Shown here: positions 1-10,524 of the stretch, piece by piece
Layout: each line of letters starts with the position of its first letter
Position numbering within the stretch: position 1 is the first letter of the stretch
Made by a program: the position numbers and the translations under genes
Source: Chromohalobacter canadensis
GTDB lineage: Bacteria > Pseudomonadota > Gammaproteobacteria > Pseudomonadales > Halomonadaceae
Length of the DNA: 64,000 nucleotides
Direction: 5' to 3'
NCBI RefSeq assembly: GCF_034479555.1
Contig: NZ_CP140151.1
Coordinates: 1,302,001-1,366,000 of the forward strand
The notes under the pieces: generated by a model
What the model was told of the DNA's origin: nothing
Database searches by the model: none
Seen by the model: the letters and a program-made list of their open reading frames with translations, nothing else

Positions 1-1207
<1,207 letters not shown>

Positions 1208-1360
1208 GAAAGTCTGATAGTCCGTTGAGCGGACCAAACTTGGTTCAAGACTAAAACGTTCTCAAAAAGATCCGAAGATCCTTGACGAGTCGTTTGCCTT
1301 GATAGGTCGTGACTGGCACCCCTATCCTGAGCAAACGCCCACATGAATTACCTGATCGAT

Positions 1361-1372
1361 TGTTAAAGAGCT
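1361..1372 (-). promoter_or_regulatory. boxA antitermination site of the rRNA leader
   Basis: The minus strand reads AGCTCTTTAACA, which matches the boxA element bound by NusB/S10 in rRNA leaders. It lies about 155 bases upstream of the 16S 5' end and downstream of both promoters, as expected for an rRNA antitermination leader. Confidence 0.85.
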
Positions 1373-1411
1373 GCTTGCGTGTGCCCGATGGGCGCCTCGC
1401 AAGGAAGGCGT

Positions 1412-1439
1412 ATTCTACCGAAAGCGCCGTGATTGTCAA
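1412..1439 (-). promoter_or_regulatory. rRNA promoter, proximal
   Basis: On the minus strand a perfect -35 TTGACA (1434-1439) and a -10 TAGAAT (1412-1417) are separated by 16 bases, directly upstream of the boxA leader. This is a strong sigma70-type rRNA promoter by sequence. Confidence 0.8.
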
Positions 1440-1514
1440 GGCGTTAGCCGAGGTGACAATCGCTGACATCGCTTTGAACCGCGGCGTTGTCAGGGGCCTT
1501 TCGAGGTGCGGCGC

Positions 1515-1542
1515 ATTTTACCGAATCCGGCGTCACTGTCAA
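1515..1542 (-). promoter_or_regulatory. rRNA promoter, distal
   Basis: A second TTGACA (1537-1542) with TAAAAT (1515-1520), again with 16-base spacing, lies about 103 bases upstream of the proximal promoter. Both share the surrounding pattern CGG before the -10, which suggests a tandem duplicated P1/P2 arrangement. The rest of 1208-1703 holds only leader and promoter sequence; I see no gene there. Confidence 0.75.
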
Positions 1543-1684
1543 GCGAGAAAAACCAACCAACGATTCGAATTTCTCAAGCAAGTCAGCCACTTGCGCCACC
1601 CTTCCACCGCTGGCCACGAGGTCCGTCGCCGGCAGCGGATGCGTACTTTACGATCCACAGAGGATGAACGCAAGGGTATGATTT

Positions 1685-1715
1685 AAAAATAGTTGCCTGG
1701 CTCTTATGTGGCAAC
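1685..1715 (-). terminator. Terminator overlapping the stop codon of the D-lactate dehydrogenase gene
   Basis: On the minus strand GTTGCC (1710-1715) pairs with GGCAAC (1692-1697), followed by TATTTTT. The TAA stop codon of the dehydrogenase (1704-1706) lies in the 12-base loop. The stem is short (6 bp) but the T-run is good. It would separate the lactate operon from the rRNA promoters about 140 bases downstream. Confidence 0.55.
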
Positions 1716-4559
1716 GTTTTCGGCCACACAGGGACGACTGACTTCATGGAGCAGATCGAGAATCGAGCGGTAGGGAATACCAGCATGCTGGCTCAGCCCC
1801 ATCTCACAGGTGCGCGAGTTGGAGTAGCCCACCTCGCAGCCACGCACCGCGTCGGCCAGCCCCCGTAGTGCCGCGGCATTCAGCTCAGGAACCATGAAGC
1901 CTTTATCGCCGGCAAATCCGCAACAGGTGATCTCCGGTGGTACCACGACCTCATCGGCGCAGTGTTCGGCGAGAGCGAGAAACTTATCGCCCAACCCCAT
2001 GCACGTGCTTGAGCAGGTGATGTGCAACGCGATGCGTGCCCGCTTCGGCGTAATCTCCAGGCGCGGCAGCAGGTGGTCGTGTGCGAACGCGACAGGGTCT
2101 TGCACCGTCAGGCGCGCATCGAGCCGCTCACTCATGCGCTGCGTACAGGGGCTGGTATCGCATAGTACCGGATAACGCCCATTCTGAGAGGCCATTAACA
2201 ACTCGCGGTTGAGCTCGCGCGCCTTGTGATCCGCCTCGTCGAAATAGCCCCGAGATTGAAATGCCATGCCACAGCAAAGATGCCCAATCATCGCGGGAAT
2301 GACCACCTCGTAACCGGCCTTCTCGAGTAGCGCCAGGGTCGTGCGCGTCACGGCATCGTTACCCTTATCTCCGCGCGAGACACCGAAGACTCGCGTAGCG
2401 CACGCCGGTAGGTAGACGACCTTGTCACGCTTGCCACCGACCGCCTTTCCCGCCCGACGCTCCAGAATGCGCACAGGTGCTGGCCCGGGAAGGCTAGGCA
2501 GCCATTGCGGCAGACGCTCACCGCTGAGTCGACGCACGCCCTGCGTCCAAGCGCTCATCATGCCCGTACCCAGCACACCGTGCGTGGTATCTGCGAGACG
2601 CAACACGCCTCGCCCAATGCGGGTCGTGCCGGAAAAGTGACGCCCGACCAGACGGGCCGTGCCGCCTCGCTCAACGACCTGGCGATGGCGCCATTCACGC
2701 ACGAGATCGCCGGTGTTGATACCGACCGGACACTGCGTGGCGCACAAGCCGTCAGCCGCGCACGTATCGATGCCCTGATATTGGTAGACGTCGCGCAGTG
2801 CCGTCAGACGCGATGCGTCCTCTTGCCCGCCCGACACCTCGAGTCGCGCCATCTCACGCTGGATGACGATACGCTGGCGCGGTGTCAGGGTTAGCTCGCG
2901 GGATGGGCAGACGGGTTCACAAAACCCGCACTCGATGCACTTATCCACAATGGGATCGGCGGCCGGCAACGGCTTGAGGTTGTGGAGATGTAGCTCGGCG
3001 TTGCGACTCAGGATGACATCCGGGTTGAGCAGATGCTCGGCATCGAAGAGCGATTTGATCCGCCACATCAAGGCATATGCCTCGGCGCCCCATTCACGTT
3101 CGACGAAGGGGGCCATGTTACGCCCCGTGCCGTGTTCTGCCTTGAGTGAGCCGCCATACTCGTCGGCCACCAGAGTCGCCACGTCCTCCATCAGAGCAGC
3201 ATAACGCTGCACCTCGGCAGGCGTCTCGAAGCCCTGAGGAAAGACGAAGTGCAGATTGCCTTCCAACGCATGGCCGAAGAGGATGGCGTCGTCATACCCA
3301 TGCCGCTGGAATGTCTCGGTCAGCGCCGCCACGCCTGCCTCGAGGTGCTCGAGAGGAAATGCGACATCTTCGATGATGACCGTGGTACCGACATCGCGTA
3401 TCGCCCCTACCGCAGGGAACAATCCCTTACGCACTTTCCAGTAACGCGCATAGGTTTCAGGGTCTCGCGTGAAGCCCAGCGGTTCCAGCGTCTTGAGCCC
3501 TTCGAGTGCCACATGTACGGCGGCAATACATGCCTCCAGCGCGCTTTCCTCCTCGTCACGCACATCGATGAGCAAAGCGGTCGCACCGGCGGGCAGCGTG
3601 TCGAGGCCTGCCGGCATACCAGGTGCCCCTTCCACGGCGCGCAATGCCGCCCGATCCATCAGTTCCACTGCCGACACCGGCGCCGACTTGAGCGCGAGCG
3701 TGGCACGACAGGCCGTCGCCATGTCAGGGAAGAAAGCCAACGCCGCCGTTTTCAAGGGCGCGTCCGGCACGGTGTCGTAGGTGATGGCACTAATGAAACC
3801 CAGCGTCCCCTCGGAGCCGATCATCAAGTGGGCGAGAATATCGAAGCCATCCTCGAAATCGACCAGGCTATTGAGGGCATAGCCAGTAGTGTTCTTGAGC
3901 CGGTACTTGTGGCGAATGCGCTCGGCCAGCGGCGTATTCGCCCGCGTCTCGCATCCCAACGTCTCCAGCGCCTCGAGCAGTTCGCCATGTGAGGTCCGAA
4001 ACGCCTCGCGGCTCGCCGCATCGCCGGTATCCAAAAGCGTACCGTCGGCCAGAATGACGCGCATATCGCGGAGCGTGCGATAACTGTTCTGTGCCGTGCC
4101 ACAACACATGCCCGAGGCATTGTTGGCAGCGATGCCGCCGATCATGCAGCTATTGATCGAAGCGGGATCGGGCCCGATCTTGCGCCCGTATGGAGCCAGC
4201 AATTGATTGGCGCGCGCGCCGATGATGCCTGGCTGCAATCGAATCGCCCGACCCTCGTCGAAAATCCGGTAATCCCGCCAGCCCTGGTTTAGCTGAATGA
4301 GCACCGAATCGGTCACGGCCTGCCCGGAGAGCGACGTCCCCGCCGTGCGAAACGTCACCGGTAAGCGCCGATGACGGCATTCGGCCAGCACACTCATCAG
4401 CTCTTCTTCACTGTCGGGGCGTACGACCACCTGCGGGATGAGCCGATAGAAGCTGGCATCGGTACCGTAGGCGAGCAGGCGAAGCGGATCGTCGATCAGC
4501 TTATGCGCGGGCAACCTTTCACGCAGCGCTTCAAGCAGCTCTCTATAGGGCGCGTTCAT
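1704..4559 (-). CDS. FAD-linked D-lactate dehydrogenase with C-terminal Fe-S module (Dld-II / GlcD-GlpC fusion)
   Basis: Membrane-associated flavoprotein of 951 residues, expected to oxidise D-lactate (or a related D-2-hydroxy acid) to pyruvate and pass electrons to the quinone pool. The N-terminal half is an FAD-binding PCMH and FAD-oxidase C domain. From about residue 530 there are two ferredoxin-type Cys clusters (CIECGFCEPVCP, and CAADGLCATQCP). The C-terminus has two CCG-type heterodisulfide-reductase-like cysteine motifs (HLCCGMAF, ITCCGFAGDKG). The start overlaps the HAD gene stop by ATGA, so the two are translationally coupled. Partnership with lldD and lldR points to lactate rather than glycolate. 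Other members of this fused family use D-2-hydroxyglutarate, so substrate is inferred from context. Confidence 0.88.
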   Translation of the reverse strand: MNAPYRELLEALRERLPAHKLIDDPLRLLAYGTDASFYRLIPQVVVRPDSEEELMSVLAECRHRRLPVTFRTAGTSLSGQAVTDSVLIQLNQGWRDYRIFDEGRAIRLQPGIIGARANQLLAPYGRKIGPDPASINSCMIGGIAANNASGMCCGTAQNSYRTLRDMRVILADGTLLDTGDAASREAFRTSHGELLEALETLGCETRANTPLAERIRHKYRLKNTTGYALNSLVDFEDGFDILAHLMIGSEGTLGFISAITYDTVPDAPLKTAALAFFPDMATACRATLALKSAPVSAVELMDRAALRAVEGAPGMPAGLDTLPAGATALLIDVRDEEESALEACIAAVHVALEGLKTLEPLGFTRDPETYARYWKVRKGLFPAVGAIRDVGTTVIIEDVAFPLEHLEAGVAALTETFQRHGYDDAILFGHALEGNLHFVFPQGFETPAEVQRYAALMEDVATLVADEYGGSLKAEHGTGRNMAPFVEREWGAEAYALMWRIKSLFDAEHLLNPDVILSRNAELHLHNLKPLPAADPIVDKCIECGFCEPVCPSRELTLTPRQRIVIQREMARLEVSGGQEDASRLTALRDVYQYQGIDTCAADGLCATQCPVGINTGDLVREWRHRQVVERGGTARLVGRHFSGTTRIGRGVLRLADTTHGVLGTGMMSAWTQGVRRLSGERLPQWLPSLPGPAPVRILERRAGKAVGGKRDKVVYLPACATRVFGVSRGDKGNDAVTRTTLALLEKAGYEVVIPAMIGHLCCGMAFQSRGYFDEADHKARELNRELLMASQNGRYPVLCDTSPCTQRMSERLDARLTVQDPVAFAHDHLLPRLEITPKRARIALHITCSSTCMGLGDKFLALAEHCADEVVVPPEITCCGFAGDKGFMVPELNAAALRGLADAVRGCEVGYSNSRTCEMGLSQHAGIPYRSILDLLHEVSRPCVAENVAT

Positions 4560-5194
4560 CGCGGGTTCCGATTATCAGAAGACGGCGGACGCAGTGCATC
4601 GAACTCGGCCAGGGCATCCTGGAGTTCGTCGAGGCCACGCACCTGAGTCGCCGTCATGCCAAGTTCGCAGGCAGCTTCGATGCACTCGGGATTGTCGTCG
4701 AAGAAACGCACCTGATCGGGCCTCACGTCGAGCGCGCGACAGACAAACTCGAAGGCCTCGGGGTCGGGCTTGCGCGCGCCGATCTCATGGGAGGCGAAAG
4801 CCTTCTCGAAGGGCACATCAATACGGTAGTCATCGATCAGCCGCCGCCAGTGAACGGGGTTGGTGTTGCTGAGTATAGCGCGACGGTAGACGGGACGGAT
4901 GCGCTCGACCAGTGCCATCGCGCCCGCATAGGGTCCCCGCATCCAGTCGTCGAACACTGCCAGGAATGCCGTTGGCGACATGTCCAACTCGAGTGCCTCA
5001 AGCGCCGCCCGGGCAAAGCGTGTGCCATCGTCCCCACCAGTTTCGAACGGCGTGATCGCTTCGAAGCCCATCCAGAAGCGCCGCGCCTGCTCGGCATCGA
5101 AACGCCCCTGAGTCAGCTCAACTAGCCCGGATGTGCCACGCCAGTCGACCAACACCCCGCCAGCGTCGAACAGCAATACTGTTTCGTCGGCCAT
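4556..5194 (-). CDS. HAD-superfamily (subfamily IA) hydrolase in the lactate operon
   Basis: Predicted 212-residue soluble phosphatase of the YihX-like HAD type. Motif I is unusual: LLFDAGGVLVDW has the nucleophile Asp but the second position of DxD is Gly (DAGGV), as in other YihX-like or epoxide-hydrolase-N-like HADs. Motif II is SNTN, motif III is the Lys in GARKPD, and motif IV is FFDDNPE. I chose the ATG at 5194 because GGGGAGAG lies 5-7 bases upstream; an ATG six codons earlier has no good ribosome site. It overlaps the dehydrogenase gene by 4 bases and follows lldD, so it belongs to the lactate operon. Substrate is unknown; a repair role on a phosphorylated by-product of lactate metabolism is only a guess. 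Confidence 0.85.
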   Translation of the reverse strand: MADETVLLFDAGGVLVDWRGTSGLVELTQGRFDAEQARRFWMGFEAITPFETGGDDGTRFARAALEALELDMSPTAFLAVFDDWMRGPYAGAMALVERIRPVYRRAILSNTNPVHWRRLIDDYRIDVPFEKAFASHEIGARKPDPEAFEFVCRALDVRPDQVRFFDDNPECIEAACELGMTATQVRGLDELQDALAEFDALRPPSSDNRNPR

Positions 5195-5295
5195 TCGTCT
5201 CTCCCCGTTCATGTCGTCCCATCAGCATGGTGCACGATCGTCTCCCGTTCACGCGCTGACGTTGACATAGCACACCGAGAGTGGAGCACACCCGA

Positions 5296-6450
5296 TCAAT
5301 CAGCGCCGTGGCTTGCACCAGACACCAGTGAACCCGCACCCAGCTCGGCGATGGAGCGCGCCCCGGTAAGCGTCATCGCGACCCGCATCTCCTTTTCGAA
5401 CAACTCGAGCAGATGGGCAACGCCCGACTCCCCGGCGGTTGCGAGTGCATAGATGAATGCGCGCCCCAACAATACAGTATCAGCCCCCATGGCGATCATG
5501 CGTACGACGTCCAGCCCATTACGCACGCCGGAATCGGCCAGAATGGCCAGATCACCTTTAACCGCGTCAGCGATGGCAGGCAAGGCACGCGCGGTAGAAG
5601 GCACACCGTCTAGCTGGCGACCGCCATGGTTGGAAACGACGATGCCATCCGCACCGAAGCGAACCGCATCACGGGCGTCTTCGGGGTCGAGTATCCCCTT
5701 GATGATCATCGGGCCATCCCAGAACTCACGAATCCACTCCAGGTCTTTCCAGGAGATAGCGGGGTCGAAATTGTTACCGAGCCAGGCGATATAGTCCTCG
5801 AGCCCCGTCGGTTGTCCGCGATAGTCCGAGACGTTACCCAAATCATGGGGGCGGCCATGAAAGCCCACGTCCCAGGCCCAGGAAGGATGCGTCACGGCCT
5901 GGAGCATGCGCCGAGCTGCCGCATGCTTGCCGCTCATTCCAGAATGGGCATCGCGATAACGCGCCCCCGGCACGGGCATGTCGACCGTAAAGACCAGCGT
6001 CTTGACGCCGGCGGCCTTGGCGCGCTCCAGCACATGCTTCATGAAGCCCCTGTCCTTCAGCACGTAGAGCTGGAACCAGAGAGGGCGATCGATTGCCGAG
6101 GCCACCTCGTCGATGGGGCATACCGATACCGTCGACAGCGTGAACGGTACGCCTTTCCCGGCTGCTGCACGCGCCGCCTGTACCTCGCCGCGTCGGGCAT
6201 ACATCCCGGCCAGCCCCACGGGGGCAAGGGCCACTGGCATGGCGAGGGATTCGCCGAACAGTTCGGTCTCCAGGGACAAGCTGGACATGTCCTTCAACAC
6301 ACGCTGGCGCAATGCGATACCGGCAAGATCCTCGACATTGCGCCGCAGCGTCTGCTCGGTATAAGCGCCTCCGTCGGCATAGTGAAAGAGAAAGGGCGGA
6401 ATACGTCGCTTGGCGGCTTGGCGATAGTCCGTAGAGGCTGAAATGATCAT
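5296..6450 (-). CDS. lldD: L-lactate dehydrogenase (FMN, quinone-dependent)
   Basis: FMN-dependent alpha-hydroxy-acid dehydrogenase of 384 residues (E. coli LldD is 396) that oxidises L-lactate to pyruvate at the membrane. Visible family features are the N-terminal [21 protein letters not shown] block, the flavin-binding [15 protein letters not shown] stretch, and the catalytic His-Arg motif [10 protein letters not shown]. The phosphate-binding [11 protein letters not shown] segment lies near the C-terminus. It is the first gene of the minus-strand operon lldD-HAD-dld and is divergent from lldR across a 373-base gap carrying two palindromes. No lactate permease gene is in this locus. Confidence 0.95.
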   Translation of the reverse strand: MIISASTDYRQAAKRRIPPFLFHYADGGAYTEQTLRRNVEDLAGIALRQRVLKDMSSLSLETELFGESLAMPVALAPVGLAGMYARRGEVQAARAAAGKGVPFTLSTVSVCPIDEVASAIDRPLWFQLYVLKDRGFMKHVLERAKAAGVKTLVFTVDMPVPGARYRDAHSGMSGKHAAARRMLQAVTHPSWAWDVGFHGRPHDLGNVSDYRGQPTGLEDYIAWLGNNFDPAISWKDLEWIREFWDGPMIIKGILDPEDARDAVRFGADGIVVSNHGGRQLDGVPSTARALPAIADAVKGDLAILADSGVRNGLDVVRMIAMGADTVLLGRAFIYALATAGESGVAHLLELFEKEMRVAMTLTGARSIAELGAGSLVSGASHGAD

Positions 6451-6589
6451 GACGAACCCTGTGCAAGTGATGCGCTATCGTTGAATGGCCCTAGAAGAGT
6501 CGTGCCGAACGCTCGGAGCGTGGTGGTAACAGAGTGGTTAAGGCATAGGCGGACGAAGATATGGAAACGGCACCTCACCACCTTTCTCT

Positions 6590-6604
6590 ATTGGTTTTAC
6601 CAAT
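6590..6604. promoter_or_regulatory. Predicted LldR operator 1
   Basis: ATTGGTTTTACCAAT is a perfect 6+6 palindrome around TTT. It fits the FadR/LldR-type GntR operator core TNGTNNNACNA. It lies in the lldD-lldR divergent gap, nearer lldD (140 bases from its start). The 373-base gap (6451-6823) holds no gene. Confidence 0.75.
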
Positions 6605-6756
6605 TTACAAAAATGGATAGATACAACTCTATGAGCGTGTACTGAAGAGTGTCAATAAAGAACCCATCTATTGCACAGAAATGGGTTTAAACTTTAGTCA
6701 AGGCCGTAGTGTCAGGCCCTATACGAAGGCTGGAGTAGCGTGGAAAGATTGCGTAA

Positions 6757-6773
6757 AATTGGTCATACCATTT
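6757..6773. promoter_or_regulatory. Predicted LldR operator 2
   Basis: AATTGGTCATACCATTT carries the same GGT-N3-ACC core with near-perfect flanks. It is 53 bases upstream of the lldR start, so it probably mediates autoregulation. Two sites about 167 bases apart would allow looping as proposed for E. coli LldR. Confidence 0.7.
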
Positions 6774-6823
6774 ATTGGCTGGCTTTACACCTGTCATCAA
6801 CCACCGAGTAACGAGCGACGCTC

Positions 6824-7600
6824 ATGGCCCCACAACACCTCAGACAACCGCGTCTTGCCGACGTAATCACCGAGCGGCTCGAGGCCATGCTGCTCGAAGG
6901 CAGCCTCAAGCCGGGAGAGAAGCTTCCTCCCGAGCGTGAACTGGCGGAGCACTTCGGCGTTTCGCGCCCTTCCCTGCGCGAGGCCATCCAGAAGTTAGCC
7001 GCACGCGGCCTGCTCACCAGCCGCCAGGGCGGCGGCACCTTCGTCTCCGAACAGCTCAGCAACAGCTATAGCGATCCGCTGCTGGAAATGCTGACGCGGC
7101 ACGGAGAGTTCAATCTCGACCTGCTCGAATTCCGCGACGCCCTGGAAGGCATCTCAACCTATTACGCCGCCTTGCGTGCCACACCCGACGATAAGGCCAT
7201 GCTGCAAACGCGTTTCGAGGAACTCGAGGCCAGCTATCGGCACCCCGACCGCAGCAGCGATCCCATGCGCGAGGCCCGTGCCGACGCGGCTTTTCATCTG
7301 GCCATCGCCGAGGCGGGTCACAACGTCCTGCTCTTACACACCATGCGCGGGTTGTTTCACCTGCTGGAGAAAAGCATCGTCGCCAACCTGGCCCATCTGT
7401 TCGAGAAGCCGGACTCCCGCGACCGCCTCATGGACCAGCATCGTGCATTGTTCGAGAGCATCGTCGCCGGCAACGCCGACGAAGCACGGGCACGCGCCCA
7501 CGAACACCTGGCCTTCGTCGAGAAGGGGCTGCTTGAGCTAGAGCGCGCCGAGACACGCGCTCAGCGCGCGCAACGCCGTTCCCAAGGGTTGCCCGAGTAG
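6824..7600 (+). CDS. lldR: GntR/FadR-family transcriptional regulator of lactate genes
   Basis: DNA-binding repressor/activator of 258 residues. The N-terminal winged helix (LADVITERLEAMLLEGSLKP, then PPERELAEHFGVSRPSLREA) is typical GntR. The C-terminal helical FCD domain keeps the D-x3-H pattern (DAAFHLAIAEAGHN) and later histidines that bind the metal or effector. It is divergent from lldD, with two GGT-N3-ACC palindromes between them. By homology its effector is expected to be lactate; PdhR-like or GlcC-like roles are less likely given the neighbours. Confidence 0.9.
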   Translation: MAPQHLRQPRLADVITERLEAMLLEGSLKPGEKLPPERELAEHFGVSRPSLREAIQKLAARGLLTSRQGGGTFVSEQLSNSYSDPLLEMLTRHGEFNLDLLEFRDALEGISTYYAALRATPDDKAMLQTRFEELEASYRHPDRSSDPMREARADAAFHLAIAEAGHNVLLLHTMRGLFHLLEKSIVANLAHLFEKPDSRDRLMDQHRALFESIVAGNADEARARAHEHLAFVEKGLLELERAETRAQRAQRRSQGLPE

Positions 7601-7633
7601 CCTACTCGACGCTGCCTCGTCAGGCGCGCCAGG

Positions 7634-8305
7634 TCATAACCATGACGCCACGCCCCGATTCACCAGCGCCAGCAACGTGGGCCAGGGCGGTAACCACGGC
7701 GCCAGGGCAATGCCCAACAACAGCCACAGCACGGCGTTGCCAGGTTCGCGGTAATCGAAGAGTTTGAAGGCGGTACCGAAGGAACGCTTGAGCCGCGAGC
7801 CGACCAGATCAACGCTGTACAGCTCGTCGAGCAAGAGATGGACCAGCGCCCCCCCGCTCAGCGCCAGGCCTTGGGCCCAGGCCATCGGTGCAGGCTGAGC
7901 CAGCAAGTGGAAACTCATCGCCGCTGTGCCCATGCCGCACAACAGGCTCGCGAGCAACGAGTGCCAGATGCCGCGATGCACGGTGAAGCGCTTGAAGATT
8001 GCGCCGGCCAGGTAGCGTACGCCGAGATACAAACCGCCACATGCCAGGACCAATGGGCCCGGCGCCAGGCGCGATTGCAGCCATAGCGCGCCGGCAATCA
8101 CTGCCAGGACGGCCAGCAGGGTGAAAATCAGACGAATGGCGTGTGAATGATCGGAGTCGATATCGGGCAGGATGCCGCCAAACGCCGTCAATACCGCCAG
8201 AGGCCAGCCCTCGTTGAAGCTCCAGAGGCTTGCCTGCCAGCCGGCATAGGCGGCCAACGCGCCACCCCCCAGGGCAACGCCGAAATGTGTACGAAAGTTG
8301 GCCAT
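7634..8305 (-). CDS. YdjM-like inner-membrane protein (metal-dependent hydrolase family)
   Basis: Hydrophobic 223-residue protein of the YdjM/DUF457 family, predicted inner-membrane with about five membrane segments. It keeps the family histidines and acidic residues (MANFRTHFGVALGGG at the N-terminus, ILPDIDSDHSH, VHRGIWHSLLASLL, LLLDELYSVDL). I placed the start at the ATG at 8305 because family homology begins exactly there and the upstream extension is uncharacteristic. E. coli YdjM is LexA-regulated; no LexA box is evident here. Biochemical function is unknown. It stands alone, convergent with lldR and downstream of the carbonic-anhydrase gene. Confidence 0.8.
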   Translation of the reverse strand: MANFRTHFGVALGGGALAAYAGWQASLWSFNEGWPLAVLTAFGGILPDIDSDHSHAIRLIFTLLAVLAVIAGALWLQSRLAPGPLVLACGGLYLGVRYLAGAIFKRFTVHRGIWHSLLASLLCGMGTAAMSFHLLAQPAPMAWAQGLALSGGALVHLLLDELYSVDLVGSRLKRSFGTAFKLFDYREPGNAVLWLLLGIALAPWLPPWPTLLALVNRGVASWL

Positions 8306-8434
8306 GGCCCGCCCGGGACGCCCTCGACAATACTGGATGAAAAACCAGATTATGGGGCTTTGTGACGAGACAAAACAATGCGTTAAGCAAGAAAATACCG
8401 CCTCGGGCGGGCCCTGGCACACGCGGGCGTGTCG

Positions 8435-8974
8435 TTATACGGGTGGCTGGGCCAGGTACTCGTCCTTGAGTTTTACGTAATTCCCCGCCGTGTAAGTGAA
8501 GAACGCTCGCTCGGCTTCCTTGAGCGCCCTGAGCGGCTTCGCGGGATTGCCCGCATAGACCTGCCCGCTTTCCAGGTGCTTGCCCGGCGTTACCACCGCC
8601 CCGGCGGCAATGATCACCTCGTCCTCGACGATTACGCCATCCATGACCGTAGCGCCCATTCCCACCAGCACATGGCTGCCAATGGTGCATCCGTGCAGCA
8701 GTGCCTTGTGGCCCACCGTCACATCATCGCCGAGCGTCAGTGGATAGCCGTCAGGGTTGTAATCGCTGGCATGGGTAATGTGCAACACGCTGCCATCCTG
8801 AATGCTGCAACGCGCGCCGATACGGATACGATGCATATCGCCACGAATCACGGTCATCGGCCATACCGAGCAATCGTCACCCAAGGTGACATCACCCAGC
8901 ACGACACACGCCGGATCGATATAGACACGCGCACCCAGGCGCGGCGTCGTCCCTTTGAACGTCCGCAATGTCAT
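8435..8974 (-). CDS. Gamma-carbonic anhydrase-like protein (YrdA/PaaY family)
   Basis: Left-handed beta-helix protein of 179 residues with repeated hexapeptides (for example DDCSVWPMTVIRGD, IGSHVLVGMGATVMDG). The zinc ligands expected in gamma-class carbonic anhydrases are present: His in SVLHITH, His in TVGHKALLHG, and the following His. Length equals that of E. coli YrdA. The family is widespread and its physiological role is often uncertain; CO2 hydration is inferred from ligand conservation. It is monocistronic or follows the NSS transporter gene by 55 bases. Confidence 0.9.
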   Translation of the reverse strand: MTLRTFKGTTPRLGARVYIDPACVVLGDVTLGDDCSVWPMTVIRGDMHRIRIGARCSIQDGSVLHITHASDYNPDGYPLTLGDDVTVGHKALLHGCTIGSHVLVGMGATVMDGVIVEDEVIIAAGAVVTPGKHLESGQVYAGNPAKPLRALKEAERAFFTYTAGNYVKLKDEYLAQPPV

Positions 8975-9029
8975 CCACTCTCTCCTTTATTCCATTCATG
9001 GTGACCAGGCAGTTAATGGTGGACGGGCA

Positions 9030-10370
9030 TCACCATAGCGCCGACAACAGCACGATGACGACCAGCGGAATCGACACGTAGCGTACCAGTCCACGCCATA
9101 GCCGGAACCCGCCGGGGCCCGCGTCCAGCGAGCGCATGGCGGTGTTCGCCGGCATGACCCAGGCGGCGAAGATGGCGATCAATAATCCACCGATGGGCAG
9201 AAAGAACTCCAGCGGCACGGTGGTCACCAATTCGAAGAAATTCATGCCCGCCAGCCATTTCACCTCCGACAGACTCGAGAACGAGAACACCGACAGTAAG
9301 CCGACCAACCACACCGATGAGCCGATCAGCGCCGCCGCCTTGCCGCGCTTGAGCCCGGCATCGGTAAGGATCGACACTAACGGCTCGGCCAGGTTGATCG
9401 ACGAGGTCCATGTCGCCAGCAGCAGCAGCAAGAAGAAAACACCCAGCCACAACGGCCCGCCCGGCAGGTCAGAGAAGGCGATGGGCAAGGTCACGAACAT
9501 CAACCCCGGCCCCTCGGCGGGATCCATCCCCTGCGAGAACACCACCGAGAAGATCGCGATGCCCGCCAGCAACGCCACGGCGACATCCAGCACCGCCACC
9601 GCCGCCACGGCACGCGGCAGACTCTGGTGATCGGGCATATAGGCACCATAGGCCATCAGCGCGCAGGCGCCTACCGCCAGGGTAAAGAAGGCGTGACCCA
9701 TGGCATTGAGCACCACGCTCAAGGTGATGGCCTCGAGATCGGGTGTGAACAGCCACGCCATCGCGGTGCCGAAACCGTCGGTGGTCACGGCGTAACCGAC
9801 CAGCACCACCAACAGGATGTAGAGTAACGGCATCAACAGGTTATTGAGCCGTTCCAGACCGCCGGAAATACCAGCCGCGACCACCGACATGGTCAGCAAC
9901 ATGAACAACGTATGGTTAAACGTCATGCGCAGCGGATCGGCGAGGAAGGCATCGAAACTGGCGCCGATCTCATCCGGCGTGCGACCGCTGAAGTTACCGT
10001 TGACCGATTCTATCAGGTACTCGATCGACCACCCCGAGACCACCGAATAGAACGACAGGATTAAGAACACCGTCAGCGCCCCGAACAGTCCGAGCCAACG
10101 CCAATGCGGCGACACTCCCGCTTGGCGCGCCAGATGCGCCAACGATTGCATCGGCCCGCGACGGCCGGCTCGCCCCACGAGGATCTCGGCCATCATGATC
10201 GGCAGCCCCAGGATCAGCACGAACACCACATACAGCAGCAAGAACGCCGCCCCGCCGTTTTCGCCCGTCATGTAGGGAAAGCGCCAGATATTGCCCAGGC
10301 CGACCGCCGCCCCGGTCACCGCGAGAATGAAGGCGCGTCGTGACCCCCAGCGTTCCAACGTTTCACTCAT
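9030..10370 (-). CDS. Sodium-dependent NSS-family transporter
   Basis: Integral membrane symporter of 446 residues of the neurotransmitter:sodium symporter (SNF) family, which imports amino acids or similar solutes with Na+. The signature of transmembrane helix 1 is clear (TGAAVGLGNIWRFPYM, then GENGGAAFLLLY). About 11-12 membrane segments follow. The start is the ATG at 10370 with GAGGGGAA upstream; the family starts with MSETLERWGSRRAF-like sequence. Na+ coupling suits a halophile. Substrate cannot be read from sequence. Confidence 0.9.
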   Translation of the reverse strand: MSETLERWGSRRAFILAVTGAAVGLGNIWRFPYMTGENGGAAFLLLYVVFVLILGLPIMMAEILVGRAGRRGPMQSLAHLARQAGVSPHWRWLGLFGALTVFLILSFYSVVSGWSIEYLIESVNGNFSGRTPDEIGASFDAFLADPLRMTFNHTLFMLLTMSVVAAGISGGLERLNNLLMPLLYILLVVLVGYAVTTDGFGTAMAWLFTPDLEAITLSVVLNAMGHAFFTLAVGACALMAYGAYMPDHQSLPRAVAAVAVLDVAVALLAGIAIFSVVFSQGMDPAEGPGLMFVTLPIAFSDLPGGPLWLGVFFLLLLLATWTSSINLAEPLVSILTDAGLKRGKAAALIGSSVWLVGLLSVFSFSSLSEVKWLAGMNFFELVTTVPLEFFLPIGGLLIAIFAAWVMPANTAMRSLDAGPGGFRLWRGLVRYVSIPLVVIVLLSALW

Positions 10371-10524
10371 GGCGTTGTTCCCCTCGTCGCACGACTCATG
10401 GCGCACCCGCGCCGAAAGCGCCAAGCCTAGCAGGCGCGCGGTTGACGGCCAATTGCCGTGACATTGAAAGCGGCCGGCCCCACCCCCACTTATGCTCCAT
10501 TCACACGTTCATATCGAGGTGCCC

